64,000 nucleotides of DNA from an uncultured Dorea sp. (GTDB taxonomy: Bacteria > Bacillota > Clostridia > Lachnospirales > Lachnospiraceae), in assembly GCA_910584095.1 (NCBI GenBank), contig CAJTYU010000012.1:1-64000 (forward strand), read 5' to 3'. A program made the position numbers and the translations under genes. Each line of letters opens with the position of its first letter. Positions within the stretch are counted from its first letter, which is position 1. A model generated the notes under the pieces. That model did not search any database and was not told the origin of the DNA. It saw only the letters and a list, made by a program, of their open reading frames with translations. Of this stretch, positions 23,348 through 31,362 are shown piece by piece.

Positions 23348-25411
23348 CTATGGATTAATGATCGTCACAACTTCAGCTTTATCTATACTATCAGCTTCTG
23401 GATATTCCAGAAAAACATATCCCTCTCCGTCTAATATACTTCCGCCCCGCACATTGGTATACGGCACGCCGTAATCCTTCACATCCATCCTATAATTCTG
23501 GGCCTTACCGTCATACCGGTCCGTAATGATCACCTGATAACCGGATTCCGCGATTCCATATGCCTCCTTGTCGATTGCCAGACAGCAGTCCGTCTGCAGC
23601 GCATACCCTTCCCGCATCTGAAAGCTCACTGCCCTTTTCCTCTCTGCTTCCGTCAGCTCCACAAACTCCGGAGTGCTTATCTGCTCTATACTCCCTTCCA
23701 TCCAATCCGAATCCAGTCCGAAATTATATGACCGTATCTGGTTCTCCGCGCCGTAAATCCCCTCGCCCATCAGAACCGTTTCTCTTGTATACATACCGTT
23801 AGGAATATTAAACTCTCTCTCTGACTTAAGCGGCATACTCAGATACCATCCTGTAAGCATCAGAAATGGTATCGACGGTTCGATTCCCAGACTCCGCATT
23901 ACATCGCTCCCAATCGATACTTCACTTTCATCCCACGCCGCATTTCTCATCCGTTCCTCAAAAAAACTCTCCGGAAGCATGATGCCGCGGACTTGAAGCT
24001 GGTAATCTGACGCGCACTCTTCCAACGCCGTCTGAAGTTCGGCATCCTCTGGAAAGTCCTGTCTTTCAAACTTCTCTTTCAACGTCTTCACTTCCGGATC
24101 AGGAAGATAATACTCACAAATTCCGTTTAACGGTCTTGCGTCGGAAGACGAAGATGCATTTGTCATTTTAGGCGCCTTTCTCCTTGCTTCTATCTCGCTT
24201 TGAATAAACGCGTCAAAATCTCCTTCATATCTGACCTGAAAGAATCCGTCTTCAATCCCGCCGGAGGAATAGTCGTCCGTCTTAGAATCCCAGAATAAAC
24301 ATCCCTCTGCATGGCCTGTCCGTTCATTGATCCTTTCCGCAAATGCCTGTTTGATCTCTTTTGCCTGTACATTGTCAAAAAAGCTGTAAGCTTTCTCTTT
24401 GCTCTTCTTATTCCTCATGGCGCAGACAATCACCGGTCCTCGTTCCTCTTCCCTTATCCGATAGTATTCCATCTCATCCTTGTCATCGTTAAACAGCGTT
24501 TCTTTCTCCACGATAAAATTTTCTTCCGAATAATACCCGCCTCCGTATTTCTCATTCAGATGCGCGGCGGCCTCTATGGATACCTCTTCCATTTTTGTAT
24601 TCTCCGCCCTCTGGCCTGACCATGCAATAACCAGAAACGCCGCTGCCAGCGCCGGGAGAATCCACAGACGGCTTAACGGCTTGCGCTGTACTTTCTTGTT
24701 CTTTGCATCGGCATGCTTTCTCTGACAGCACAGCATGATTTCTTCCTCAAGCCTTCTCAAGTCCTGTTCCTCTCTGAACGCATAGCGTCTTCTGCGATCC
24801 TCCATCACAGTCCATATCAGCCCCAGAATATTTTCAGGCAGCTCAGATTTCCTAACCGTCTCCAGCAGAAGCATCAGTGCGCCAGACTTCTCCTCTGGAA
24901 GAAACTCCTTTTCAAAAAAATGAATCCACTCTATCTGGGCATTTTTTCCACGCAGAGCTGCAAGCTTTTTCAGCCTTTTCTGAAGCATACGCTCATGCTC
25001 TGAATTTTTCTGGACCCAGTGGAAATGTTCTTCCCGAAACATCGTGTTATATTCTTCATTTTCTATTACTTCAGTATCCTGAAACGTCTCATTTTTGTAC
25101 GTCTCTTCCCCATTCTCCGCTTCACGTCCATAATTATTGAATCCGGATTCCAGCGGTTCAAATTCCTCCTGCCAGTTCCCGTCTTCCCATCCGCAGTTCT
25201 CGTCTTGGCTTTCATCCATAGATCCCCCTGCCGAGGGGCTCGTCGTTTTCGCATATTCCATGGCTGCCTGATAAGCCTCATGTATCCGCGCCCACTCTGC
25301 GGGATGATCCTCCGGATGGCACTTCCTTACCAACGCCGCATAAGCTCCTTTTATCTCCTGTACATCCTTTGTCGCTTCAATGCCTAAGATGTCAAATGCC
25401 CATCGTACCAC
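23348..25411 (-). CDS. Membrane-anchored J-domain protein, partner of the adjacent Hsp70
   Basis: 687 aa from a GTG at 25411, with AGGAGG 10 bases upstream inside the Hsp70 gene; the reading frames overlap by 28 bases. Residues 2-55 are a J domain (FDILGIEATKDVQEIKGAYA) whose loop reads HPE (KCHPEDHP) instead of the invariant HPD. Residues about 60-245 are charged, one transmembrane helix lies near 247-266 (WILPALAAAFLVIAW), and a 420-residue C-terminal region follows, likely outside the membrane. No recognised domain there. The coupling to Hsp70 suggests a dedicated chaperone pair at the membrane, perhaps acting on secreted or spore-surface proteins; the latter is speculative. Confidence 0.8.
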   Translation of the reverse strand: MVRWAFDILGIEATKDVQEIKGAYAALVRKCHPEDHPAEWARIHEAYQAAMEYAKTTSPSAGGSMDESQDENCGWEDGNWQEEFEPLESGFNNYGREAENGEETYKNETFQDTEVIENEEYNTMFREEHFHWVQKNSEHERMLQKRLKKLAALRGKNAQIEWIHFFEKEFLPEEKSGALMLLLETVRKSELPENILGLIWTVMEDRRRRYAFREEQDLRRLEEEIMLCCQRKHADAKNKKVQRKPLSRLWILPALAAAFLVIAWSGQRAENTKMEEVSIEAAAHLNEKYGGGYYSEENFIVEKETLFNDDKDEMEYYRIREEERGPVIVCAMRNKKSKEKAYSFFDNVQAKEIKQAFAERINERTGHAEGCLFWDSKTDDYSSGGIEDGFFQVRYEGDFDAFIQSEIEARRKAPKMTNASSSSDARPLNGICEYYLPDPEVKTLKEKFERQDFPEDAELQTALEECASDYQLQVRGIMLPESFFEERMRNAAWDESEVSIGSDVMRSLGIEPSIPFLMLTGWYLSMPLKSEREFNIPNGMYTRETVLMGEGIYGAENQIRSYNFGLDSDWMEGSIEQISTPEFVELTEAERKRAVSFQMREGYALQTDCCLAIDKEAYGIAESGYQVIITDRYDGKAQNYRMDVKDYGVPYTNVRGGSILDGEGYVFLEYPEADSIDKAEVVTIINP

Positions 25412-27207
25412 CTTACATAATCCTCCTCTGAATCTTCTTCCTCCTGCGTGCGCTCCTGATACCATGAATCTCCCTGTTCCTGCTCCCATGATAATTCCGC
25501 CATATCCAGATATCTGTCTGCGCTTTCAAAAAATTCTCTCAAACCCTTTTCCCCTCTTTTAATACTGACGAGATCCTCCTGATTCAGCAGGTACTGCAGA
25601 TGCTGAAGCCTTCTGCCGATTTCCTCGCGCAGCTCTCCCGTACTCTGGGCAAACAGTCTCTCTCCCCACGCAAAAAGCATTTGATGCTCTTCCTGACTGG
25701 CCGGAGGCATTTTTAATTTCTCCAATTCCTTCACATAGGCATCCACTTCCTCCGGTGCGATAGTGTCTCTTCCGGTCATTATGATCTGCTGTGTCTCTTT
25801 TCCAGTAGAATCCACCTTCACGTCCACAAGCAAAATCCCATTGATGTCATACGTATATCTTACCGTAATCGCTTCCTGCCCTTTCAAAGCGATTGGGATA
25901 TCCACATCTAATTCTCCCAGATAGATATTGTCCGTGACATAATACTCTTCTCCTTGATAAACGTCGACACGTATAACATTCTGGAAATCTGTAGCAGTCC
26001 GAAATTTCCGCACCTTGCTGCAAGGCAGCACGCTATTCCGGTCAATGATTGCGGCCATAGTAGGACGCGCCTTATCCGCTTCATTGTAAATCCCGGTTCC
26101 CAGCGTAAACGGACAGATATCCGTCAGAAGCACATCTCTGATATCTTCGTTCCTCTCTTTGATTCCAGAATAAATACCCACGCCAAGGGCAACCATATAA
26201 TCCGGATTCATCGCCGTCATCTGACTGTCCGGCAGGTAACGGCGCAGATACTGCTGTACCGTCGGCATCTTGCAGGAGCCTCCTACCAGTACCACCTTGG
26301 ATATATCAAGCATTTTTTTCCGGGCGTCATTTAACACCGATTTTACCGGGACAATCATCTTGTGAAACAAATGCATGGATATCTGGATCAGTTTCCTGTT
26401 ACTCAGTTCCATCTTCTCCCTGAAGTCCTCGTCCGCTGCCGACATGATCGTATGTTCTTCTTTCGTTAACGCACATTTCGCGCGGACCGCGCCAGCAAGG
26501 ATAATTTCCTGCCGTTTAAGGTCAAGCTGCCGAAATTCAAGCTGATTTTCCCTGCAGAACTGCTCGGCAATAGCAATGTCGAAGTCGCTGCCGCCAAGAT
26601 GGTTATCCCCGCTGACCGCCGCGATCTCAATTACATTTTCAAAGCAGTCAACCAAAGACACATCCAGCGTTCCTCCGCCAAAATCAAATACCAGCAAGGT
26701 CTCGTCGCTCTCTTTCTGCCAGTCTTTCTTTCCAAGGCCCCGGCAGGCCAGCGCCGCAGCTGACGGCTCGTTGATAATACGTTCTACGCGAAGCCCTGAA
26801 AGCGCCCCCGCATCCTTCGTAGCCTTCCTCGCCATATCATTAAAATACGCCGGCACACTGATAACAGCCTCTTCCACTGGTTCTCCCAGATAACGCTCCG
26901 CATCTTCTTTCAATTTCCGAAGCACCAGTGCGGAAAGCTCCTCCGGGCGATAGCTTTTTCCGCCGAGCGTATATGTCTTCCCAGTACCCATAAATCGTTT
27001 GAAAACCGACGCCGTCTGCTCCGGGTGGGAAATCAGCCGCTCTTTTGCAATCCTGCCTACATATACTGTTCCGTCTTCCTCAATACTAACCACGCTGGGC
27101 GTCAGATATTCCCCCAGAGAATTAGGAATCAAACGGCTCTCTCCGTCCTGCCATACCGCCGCAAGACTGTTAGTAGTTCCAAGGTCAATCCCGATAATCC
27201 TTCCCAT
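25384..27207 (-). CDS. Hsp70-family chaperone (DnaK/HscC-like)
   Basis: 607 aa. ATPase signatures: IGIDLGTTNSLAAVW, VISVPAYFNDMARKATKDAG, INEPSAAALACRG, VFDFGGGTLDVSLVD, and VVLVGGSCKMPTVQQYL. The substrate-binding beta domain (residues about 375-480) contains RVDVYQGEEYYVTDNIYLGE and NGILLVDVKVDS. The helical lid is short and there is no EEVD-type tail, as in HscC-like proteins rather than the main DnaK. Not beside grpE or dnaJ; instead it overlaps its own J-domain partner. Probably a specialised rather than general chaperone. Confidence 0.9.
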   Translation of the reverse strand: MGRIIGIDLGTTNSLAAVWQDGESRLIPNSLGEYLTPSVVSIEEDGTVYVGRIAKERLISHPEQTASVFKRFMGTGKTYTLGGKSYRPEELSALVLRKLKEDAERYLGEPVEEAVISVPAYFNDMARKATKDAGALSGLRVERIINEPSAAALACRGLGKKDWQKESDETLLVFDFGGGTLDVSLVDCFENVIEIAAVSGDNHLGGSDFDIAIAEQFCRENQLEFRQLDLKRQEIILAGAVRAKCALTKEEHTIMSAADEDFREKMELSNRKLIQISMHLFHKMIVPVKSVLNDARKKMLDISKVVLVGGSCKMPTVQQYLRRYLPDSQMTAMNPDYMVALGVGIYSGIKERNEDIRDVLLTDICPFTLGTGIYNEADKARPTMAAIIDRNSVLPCSKVRKFRTATDFQNVIRVDVYQGEEYYVTDNIYLGELDVDIPIALKGQEAITVRYTYDINGILLVDVKVDSTGKETQQIIMTGRDTIAPEEVDAYVKELEKLKMPPASQEEHQMLFAWGERLFAQSTGELREEIGRRLQHLQYLLNQEDLVSIKRGEKGLREFFESADRYLDMAELSWEQEQGDSWYQERTQEEEDSEEDYVRWYDGHLTS

Positions 27208-27577
27208 ATGTTCTGCCTCTTTTCATACCTTCAGTATACAAGCAGACACTAAAGGTATCTCCCTTCCTTTCCTAATTGTGATATCAGAATATATTATACC
27301 GCTCTTTGCTTTCAGATACAATATCTTACACACTATGCCTTAAAGAATAAACCCGTTACAGTTTACACAATACTTTGCATTTAAGGCGAACAATAATACA
27401 ATGCGCTCCGTCCGGTCAGAAAGCGAAGCTGCGGACCGCATGGCCCGCAGCTTCACTTTCCGGCTGGATAGAGCGCTTGTATAACCCTTTTTAATACTCT
27501 TTTTTATTTCTCTGGGAATGCTTTGCCCAACAGAGGCTGCGATGATATCGCTGTGAAACTCTGCAGGCCAGTATTCC
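27208..27577. other. Gene-free stretch with a long palindrome
   Basis: 370 bases between the Hsp70 start and the aldolase stop. The only structure seen is the hairpin at 27403-27476, which would lie in the 3' untranslated region of the catabolic operon and upstream of Hsp70. No CIRCE element was found before Hsp70. Confidence 0.5.
27403..27476. repeat. 74-base imperfect palindrome
   Basis: GAAGCTGCGG (27425-27434) pairs perfectly with CCGCAGCTTC (27445-27454). Pairing continues through AAAG/CTTT, CCGG/CCGG with a bulge, and GCGCTC/GAGCGC at the ends. GC-rich in an AT-rich gap. On neither strand does a clean T-run follow directly, though a T-rich tract lies about 10 bases after it on the plus strand. 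May be a transcript-end structure of the PTS operon or a repetitive palindrome. Confidence 0.55.
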
Positions 27578-28525
27578 TTACATAATATTCATTTTCGACT
27601 TATCATATTCTCCATAATAATTAACTTCCGGCTCCGTCTTATATTCCTCATATAAATCTGCTTTTCCTTCCGACTTAAGCAGTCTCATATAATGTTTCAA
27701 ACACTCCGTCCACCCCCTGTGTCCGGCGTCCAAAATCCCCATAAAATATAAGTCATAGGCATGGCTGTCCCTGTAACCTGTCTGATCTTTTTCTAAGGCG
27801 TCCCCTCTTACTGCTTTTTCCATAGCCAGCATTAAATCGGAACATAAGTTAACCTTGTTGATTCCATGTTCAACCGCCTTTGCAAGATTATCATCCCCGG
27901 TTCCGGAGCCTCCGTGGAGAACCAGCGGAATATCAACCAGCTTATCTAATTTATCCAACAAGTCAAAGTCGATATGCGGCGTTCCCTTATAAACGCCATG
28001 GGATGTTCCCACCGCCACGGCGAGGCAGTCAACCTCCGTCCGCCGGATAAATTCTAAGGCTTCGTCAGGATTTGTCAGTCCCGAATCCCTCGTCTCTTCA
28101 TATTCCAGCCCTTCTCCCACATGACCTAGTTCGGCCTCCACTGCGACATTCACCGCATGAGCAGGTTCAACAGTTTTTATTACCTCCCTGACATTCTCTT
28201 CAAAGGTAAGCTTGCTTCTGTCAGACATAATCCCGCTAAACCCTGAACGCAGCGCCGTCATTTCCGATTCATAAGAGCCTCCATGGTCAAGAATCAGGCT
28301 GCATACAACATCCGGATATTTTTTTTCAAAAAATTTACAGATATTCCCAACCTTCTCTACCCATTCCGGACCTCCGTCCCATACCATCAGAATAACGGGG
28401 GCGTTTAATTCTCTTGCGGCTTGATAAGCACATTCCACCGTCTCCATAGAATACACATTTGGTGAAGCTACTGCAAACCTGTTCTTTTTCGCAACATCTA
28501 ATATCTTCTTCAATGAAATAATCAA
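27578..28525 (-). CDS. Class II ketose-bisphosphate aldolase family protein
   Basis: 315 aa from a TTG start (GGGAGAAG upstream). Zinc-ligand motifs of class II aldolases: SLILDHGGSYE, VEAELGHVGEG, VAVGTSHGVYKG and PLVLHGGSGTGDD; the later NLCSDLMLAM matches the phosphate/K+ site. It cleaves a ketose phosphate, typically a 1-phosphate or 1,6-bisphosphate, to DHAP plus an aldehyde. It is the last gene of the PTS operon and probably cleaves the sugar phosphate produced from the imported substrate. Identity of the sugar is not visible. Confidence 0.9.
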   Translation of the reverse strand: MIISLKKILDVAKKNRFAVASPNVYSMETVECAYQAARELNAPVILMVWDGGPEWVEKVGNICKFFEKKYPDVVCSLILDHGGSYESEMTALRSGFSGIMSDRSKLTFEENVREVIKTVEPAHAVNVAVEAELGHVGEGLEYEETRDSGLTNPDEALEFIRRTEVDCLAVAVGTSHGVYKGTPHIDFDLLDKLDKLVDIPLVLHGGSGTGDDNLAKAVEHGINKVNLCSDLMLAMEKAVRGDALEKDQTGYRDSHAYDLYFMGILDAGHRGWTECLKHYMRLLKSEGKADLYEEYKTEPEVNYYGEYDKSKMNIM

Positions 28526-28576
28526 TTTATCTTCTCCCTTCTGCAGATTACGCCGGCATCGCGCCCTTTAATCAGC

Positions 28577-29692
28577 CTAACGCTCCGTATCTTTTTTTCC
28601 AATCCTGTCCGCCGCTTTCTTAATCCACTCTCTAAATACCGGGGTTTCCATAACCTCAGGATTTACAAAACCAGCTTTCGGCTCTCCTTCCAGAATATGT
28701 GCAATATTCGCACCCAGTATTTTCGCCGAATTAATCAAAGCGTCGTATGTAACTCCGGCCGTATGCGGAGTCAGCGTCACATTGTCCATCTTAAGAAACG
28801 GACTGTCTGCATGCAGCGGCTCTTCATAATATACATCTAACGCCGCTCCTGCAATCCGATGCTCCTGCAGCGCTGCAGTTAAGGCATCATAATCCACCAA
28901 ACCGGCTCTTGCCGAATTAATAAAGTACGCCGTTGGTTTCATCGCGTCAATCTCTGCTTTCCCTATCGCATGATACGTTTCTTGCGTATAACGCGCATGA
29001 ACGCATATAAAATCGGCCGTCTCAAACAGCTCCGCCTTTTCTACTTTTTTCACATGATGCTTTTTGGCTGTTTCTTCCGATATATAAGGATCATAAACGC
29101 GGATATTTACATGAAAGCCAGAGAGTTTTTCTGCCATCAGCCTTCCGATATAACCAAATCCAAACAAACCGACAGTCTTTCCCCTCAAGTCCGGCATATT
29201 ATCGTAATTCGGATAATGTTCAATCCATTTTCCCTGCATAATATCATGATGACATCTTGCGATACTGCGGCACTCCGCCAGCATGAGCCCTATCGTGAAA
29301 TCAGAAACTGCATCGGCATTCCGGCCGGAAGCATTCACAACCGCTATCCCTCTCTTATTTGCCTCCTCGATATCAACATTTTCCAATCCGGCCCTGAGCA
29401 GGCCGATCATTCTGATCTCCGGCATATCCTCCATAAATTTAGAACCGAAAGGCGCAAATTGCCCGACTGCTATCTCAGCGTCCGAATTATCCAGACACCC
29501 TTCTGGCGTACCGTATGCATTTCCGCCTCTTTTTTCTAATTCAAGCATCATCTCAAGCATTTCATCTGAATCTTCGCTTCCCCAGAATACAGGAACATAT
29601 TCCGCCCTTTCCCCAAGGGCGCGGCATGCCTTTTCTACCGCCTCGATATAGATCCCTGTCGAATCCTTCTCTAACACTCCAATAACCTTCAT
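28577..29692 (-). CDS. D-isomer-specific 2-hydroxyacid dehydrogenase
   Basis: 371 aa, PGDH-like family. The NAD-binding Rossmann motif is GKTVGLFGFGYIGRLMAEK. Catalytic residues are Arg in NSARAGLVD, Glu in YYEEPLH, and His in TPHTAG. The N-terminal 150 residues form the substrate domain. Lacks the ACT regulatory domain of serine-pathway enzymes, so a catabolic role with the PTS operon is more likely (for example oxidising or reducing a sugar-acid derivative). AGAGGAG precedes the ATG. Between IIB (12-base gap) and the aldolase. Confidence 0.9.
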   Translation of the reverse strand: MKVIGVLEKDSTGIYIEAVEKACRALGERAEYVPVFWGSEDSDEMLEMMLELEKRGGNAYGTPEGCLDNSDAEIAVGQFAPFGSKFMEDMPEIRMIGLLRAGLENVDIEEANKRGIAVVNASGRNADAVSDFTIGLMLAECRSIARCHHDIMQGKWIEHYPNYDNMPDLRGKTVGLFGFGYIGRLMAEKLSGFHVNIRVYDPYISEETAKKHHVKKVEKAELFETADFICVHARYTQETYHAIGKAEIDAMKPTAYFINSARAGLVDYDALTAALQEHRIAGAALDVYYEEPLHADSPFLKMDNVTLTPHTAGVTYDALINSAKILGANIAHILEGEPKAGFVNPEVMETPVFREWIKKAADRIGKKDTER

Positions 29693-29704
29693 TTGTCCGC
29701 TCCT

Positions 29705-30199
29705 CTAATTTACTTTAAAATTTTCCAGAATACCCTTATACTGATGCACGCCTTCCACCGGCGTCATCTGGCAGTATACATCCACGCCGTCCCCAATCAG
29801 CCCCCGCAGCAGATCCGCTTCGCGGTCGCTTAAGCAGACTGTCAAAACAGCCTGTTTCCGGTCGCCGCGTCCGGGCGACTGCGCAACATTCAGACTTGGA
29901 TACTGGAAACCAAGGCGGTATGCCCGCTCCGCATCCACCACCTCGCGAAACAAAACCAATACTCTTCCCTGTCCAAACTGATTCTCCTTCCACTCCTGCA
30001 CGCCCTGTTCGACCGTATAAACCGCCACTTCGGTCCCTACCGGCGCAATCACCTCAAACACCTCCAGCATAAACTCGTCCGCCGCCGTCACGTCATCCAG
30101 GATAACAACTTTATTTACATCCAGACTTTTTGTCCACTGCCCCGCAACCTGTCCGTGAATTAGCCGATAGTCAACCCTTGTCATCATTAATTTAGCCAT
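29705..30199 (-). CDS. PTS system mannose/fructose/sorbose family IIB subunit
   Basis: 164 aa. The phosphorylated histidine lies in the family motif VDYRLIHGQVAGQW near residue 15. PVGTEVAVYTVEQ and the C-terminal QMTPVEGVHQYKG also match. It receives phosphate from IIA and passes it to the sugar during import by IIC-IID. Start chosen at 30199 with AAGGAGG upstream. It follows the protease-like gene rather than lying next to IIA, an unusual order. Confidence 0.93.
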   Translation of the reverse strand: MAKLMMTRVDYRLIHGQVAGQWTKSLDVNKVVILDDVTAADEFMLEVFEVIAPVGTEVAVYTVEQGVQEWKENQFGQGRVLVLFREVVDAERAYRLGFQYPSLNVAQSPGRGDRKQAVLTVCLSDREADLLRGLIGDGVDVYCQMTPVEGVHQYKGILENFKVN

Positions 30200-30215
30200 A
30201 ACCAAATCCTCCTTT

Positions 30216-30920
30216 TTATTTCCACAGTCTACGTTTCAGATTTTTTATACCATCTGTCAATATATTTATCATCATATCGGCCGGAGTAAATACAGCGGCT
30301 ATGCCAGACACAGACTGAACAGATAAAATCCGTTTTACTTCCGCTATTTGGGCCGTATCTAACCGGCCGCTGCTGCGGACAAAACCTGACGCATACCTTA
30401 TTCCCTCCAGTTCCGTAACTGCAAGTCCGATACTCAGGATAATAATATATGAATACGCCGCCAGACCTGCATACAAAGCCCTCGGAAAAAACAGCATAAC
30501 AGGCATTGCGGCTGCCGCCAATAATGCAGCAAACCTGCATGCAAACCCAAGTAAATATTTGAATATGATAACTATATGCATCCGGTCATTCTGCACGGCA
30601 TGGCATCCCTGATGCAGCGCCGCCGCAATTCCAATCAGGGAAGGCGAAGAATAACTCACTTCGCCCATTTGTATCGTCTTTGCACCGGGAACAAACCGGT
30701 CGCCAAACATCCCCTCCTGCTTTTCTACGGCGACGTCCTGAATACCGTAAAAGCTCAGCATCTGCATCAGCGCATCATAACCGTTCCAATCTATAGTTTC
30801 AACCTTTTTCAGAATTTTATGATTCATCCCTGACGTTATCATCTTAATTCCAGCCGACAGCAGGAATCCTGCTGCCACAATTACAAAATAAATGGAATGA
30901 AACACTTGGGAATAACTCAT
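30216..30920 (-). CDS. YugP-like zinc metallopeptidase homologue with altered active site
   Basis: 234 aa. It follows the YugP (Zn_peptidase_2) pattern: N-terminal membrane helix, a domain with YGIQDVAVEKQEG, then the metal-binding helix, then two or three membrane helices. Where active members have AAHEVGHAIQ, this one has AALHQGCHAVQ: both histidines remain, but the catalytic Glu is Gln. Its start overlaps the IIA stop (ATGA), and it lies inside the PTS operon between IIA and IIB. Probably a pseudo-protease acting as a membrane accessory factor of the transporter, or an enzyme with a different mechanism. Family assignment is fairly sure; role is not. Confidence 0.78.
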   Translation of the reverse strand: MSYSQVFHSIYFVIVAAGFLLSAGIKMITSGMNHKILKKVETIDWNGYDALMQMLSFYGIQDVAVEKQEGMFGDRFVPGAKTIQMGEVSYSSPSLIGIAAALHQGCHAVQNDRMHIVIIFKYLLGFACRFAALLAAAAMPVMLFFPRALYAGLAAYSYIIILSIGLAVTELEGIRYASGFVRSSGRLDTAQIAEVKRILSVQSVSGIAAVFTPADMMINILTDGIKNLKRRLWK

Positions 30921-31345
30921 CTTTTTTCCTCTATTTTCTGCCGTATCCTGTCAACGTATTCCGTTATATTTTTTACTCCGTCTTTTCCAGCCATACACAA
31001 TTCTTCGAGTATCTCTTCCGGCTTTCTCCCCATACTCCTCATGTCCAAGGCCGCGATAAGCATCGGAAGATTCATCCCGCAGACTGCGTTCAGCCTTGTC
31101 TCTTTTCCAATATTCAGTATCAGATTAAAAGGCGTTCCGGCAAATAAGTCTGCTAAAATAATACTGTTGTTCCCATACCGCTCAAGCGCGTCAAGCAGTT
31201 CCTCTTTATACTCCTCCAGCGGCTGATTCTGCTTAAATGGAACTGCCGCAACATTTTCTAACGTACCGAAAACCATTTCGGCCGTTTGATACAGCCCGCG
31301 GCACAGCTCTCCATGCGATACCAGAATAATACCATAATCCTCCAT
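30917..31345 (-). CDS. PTS system mannose family IIA subunit
   Basis: 142 aa EIIA-Man fold. The phosphorylated His is in GIILVSHGELCRGLY near residue 10. DLFAGTPFNLILNIG matches the family's conserved second motif. It takes phosphate from HPr. It follows the IIC-IID fusion by 17 bases and overlaps the protease-like gene. GGAGG precedes the ATG. Confidence 0.93.
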   Translation of the reverse strand: MEDYGIILVSHGELCRGLYQTAEMVFGTLENVAAVPFKQNQPLEEYKEELLDALERYGNNSIILADLFAGTPFNLILNIGKETRLNAVCGMNLPMLIAALDMRSMGRKPEEILEELCMAGKDGVKNITEYVDRIRQKIEEKR

Positions 31346-31362
31346 AAAATCCTCCTATTCCT

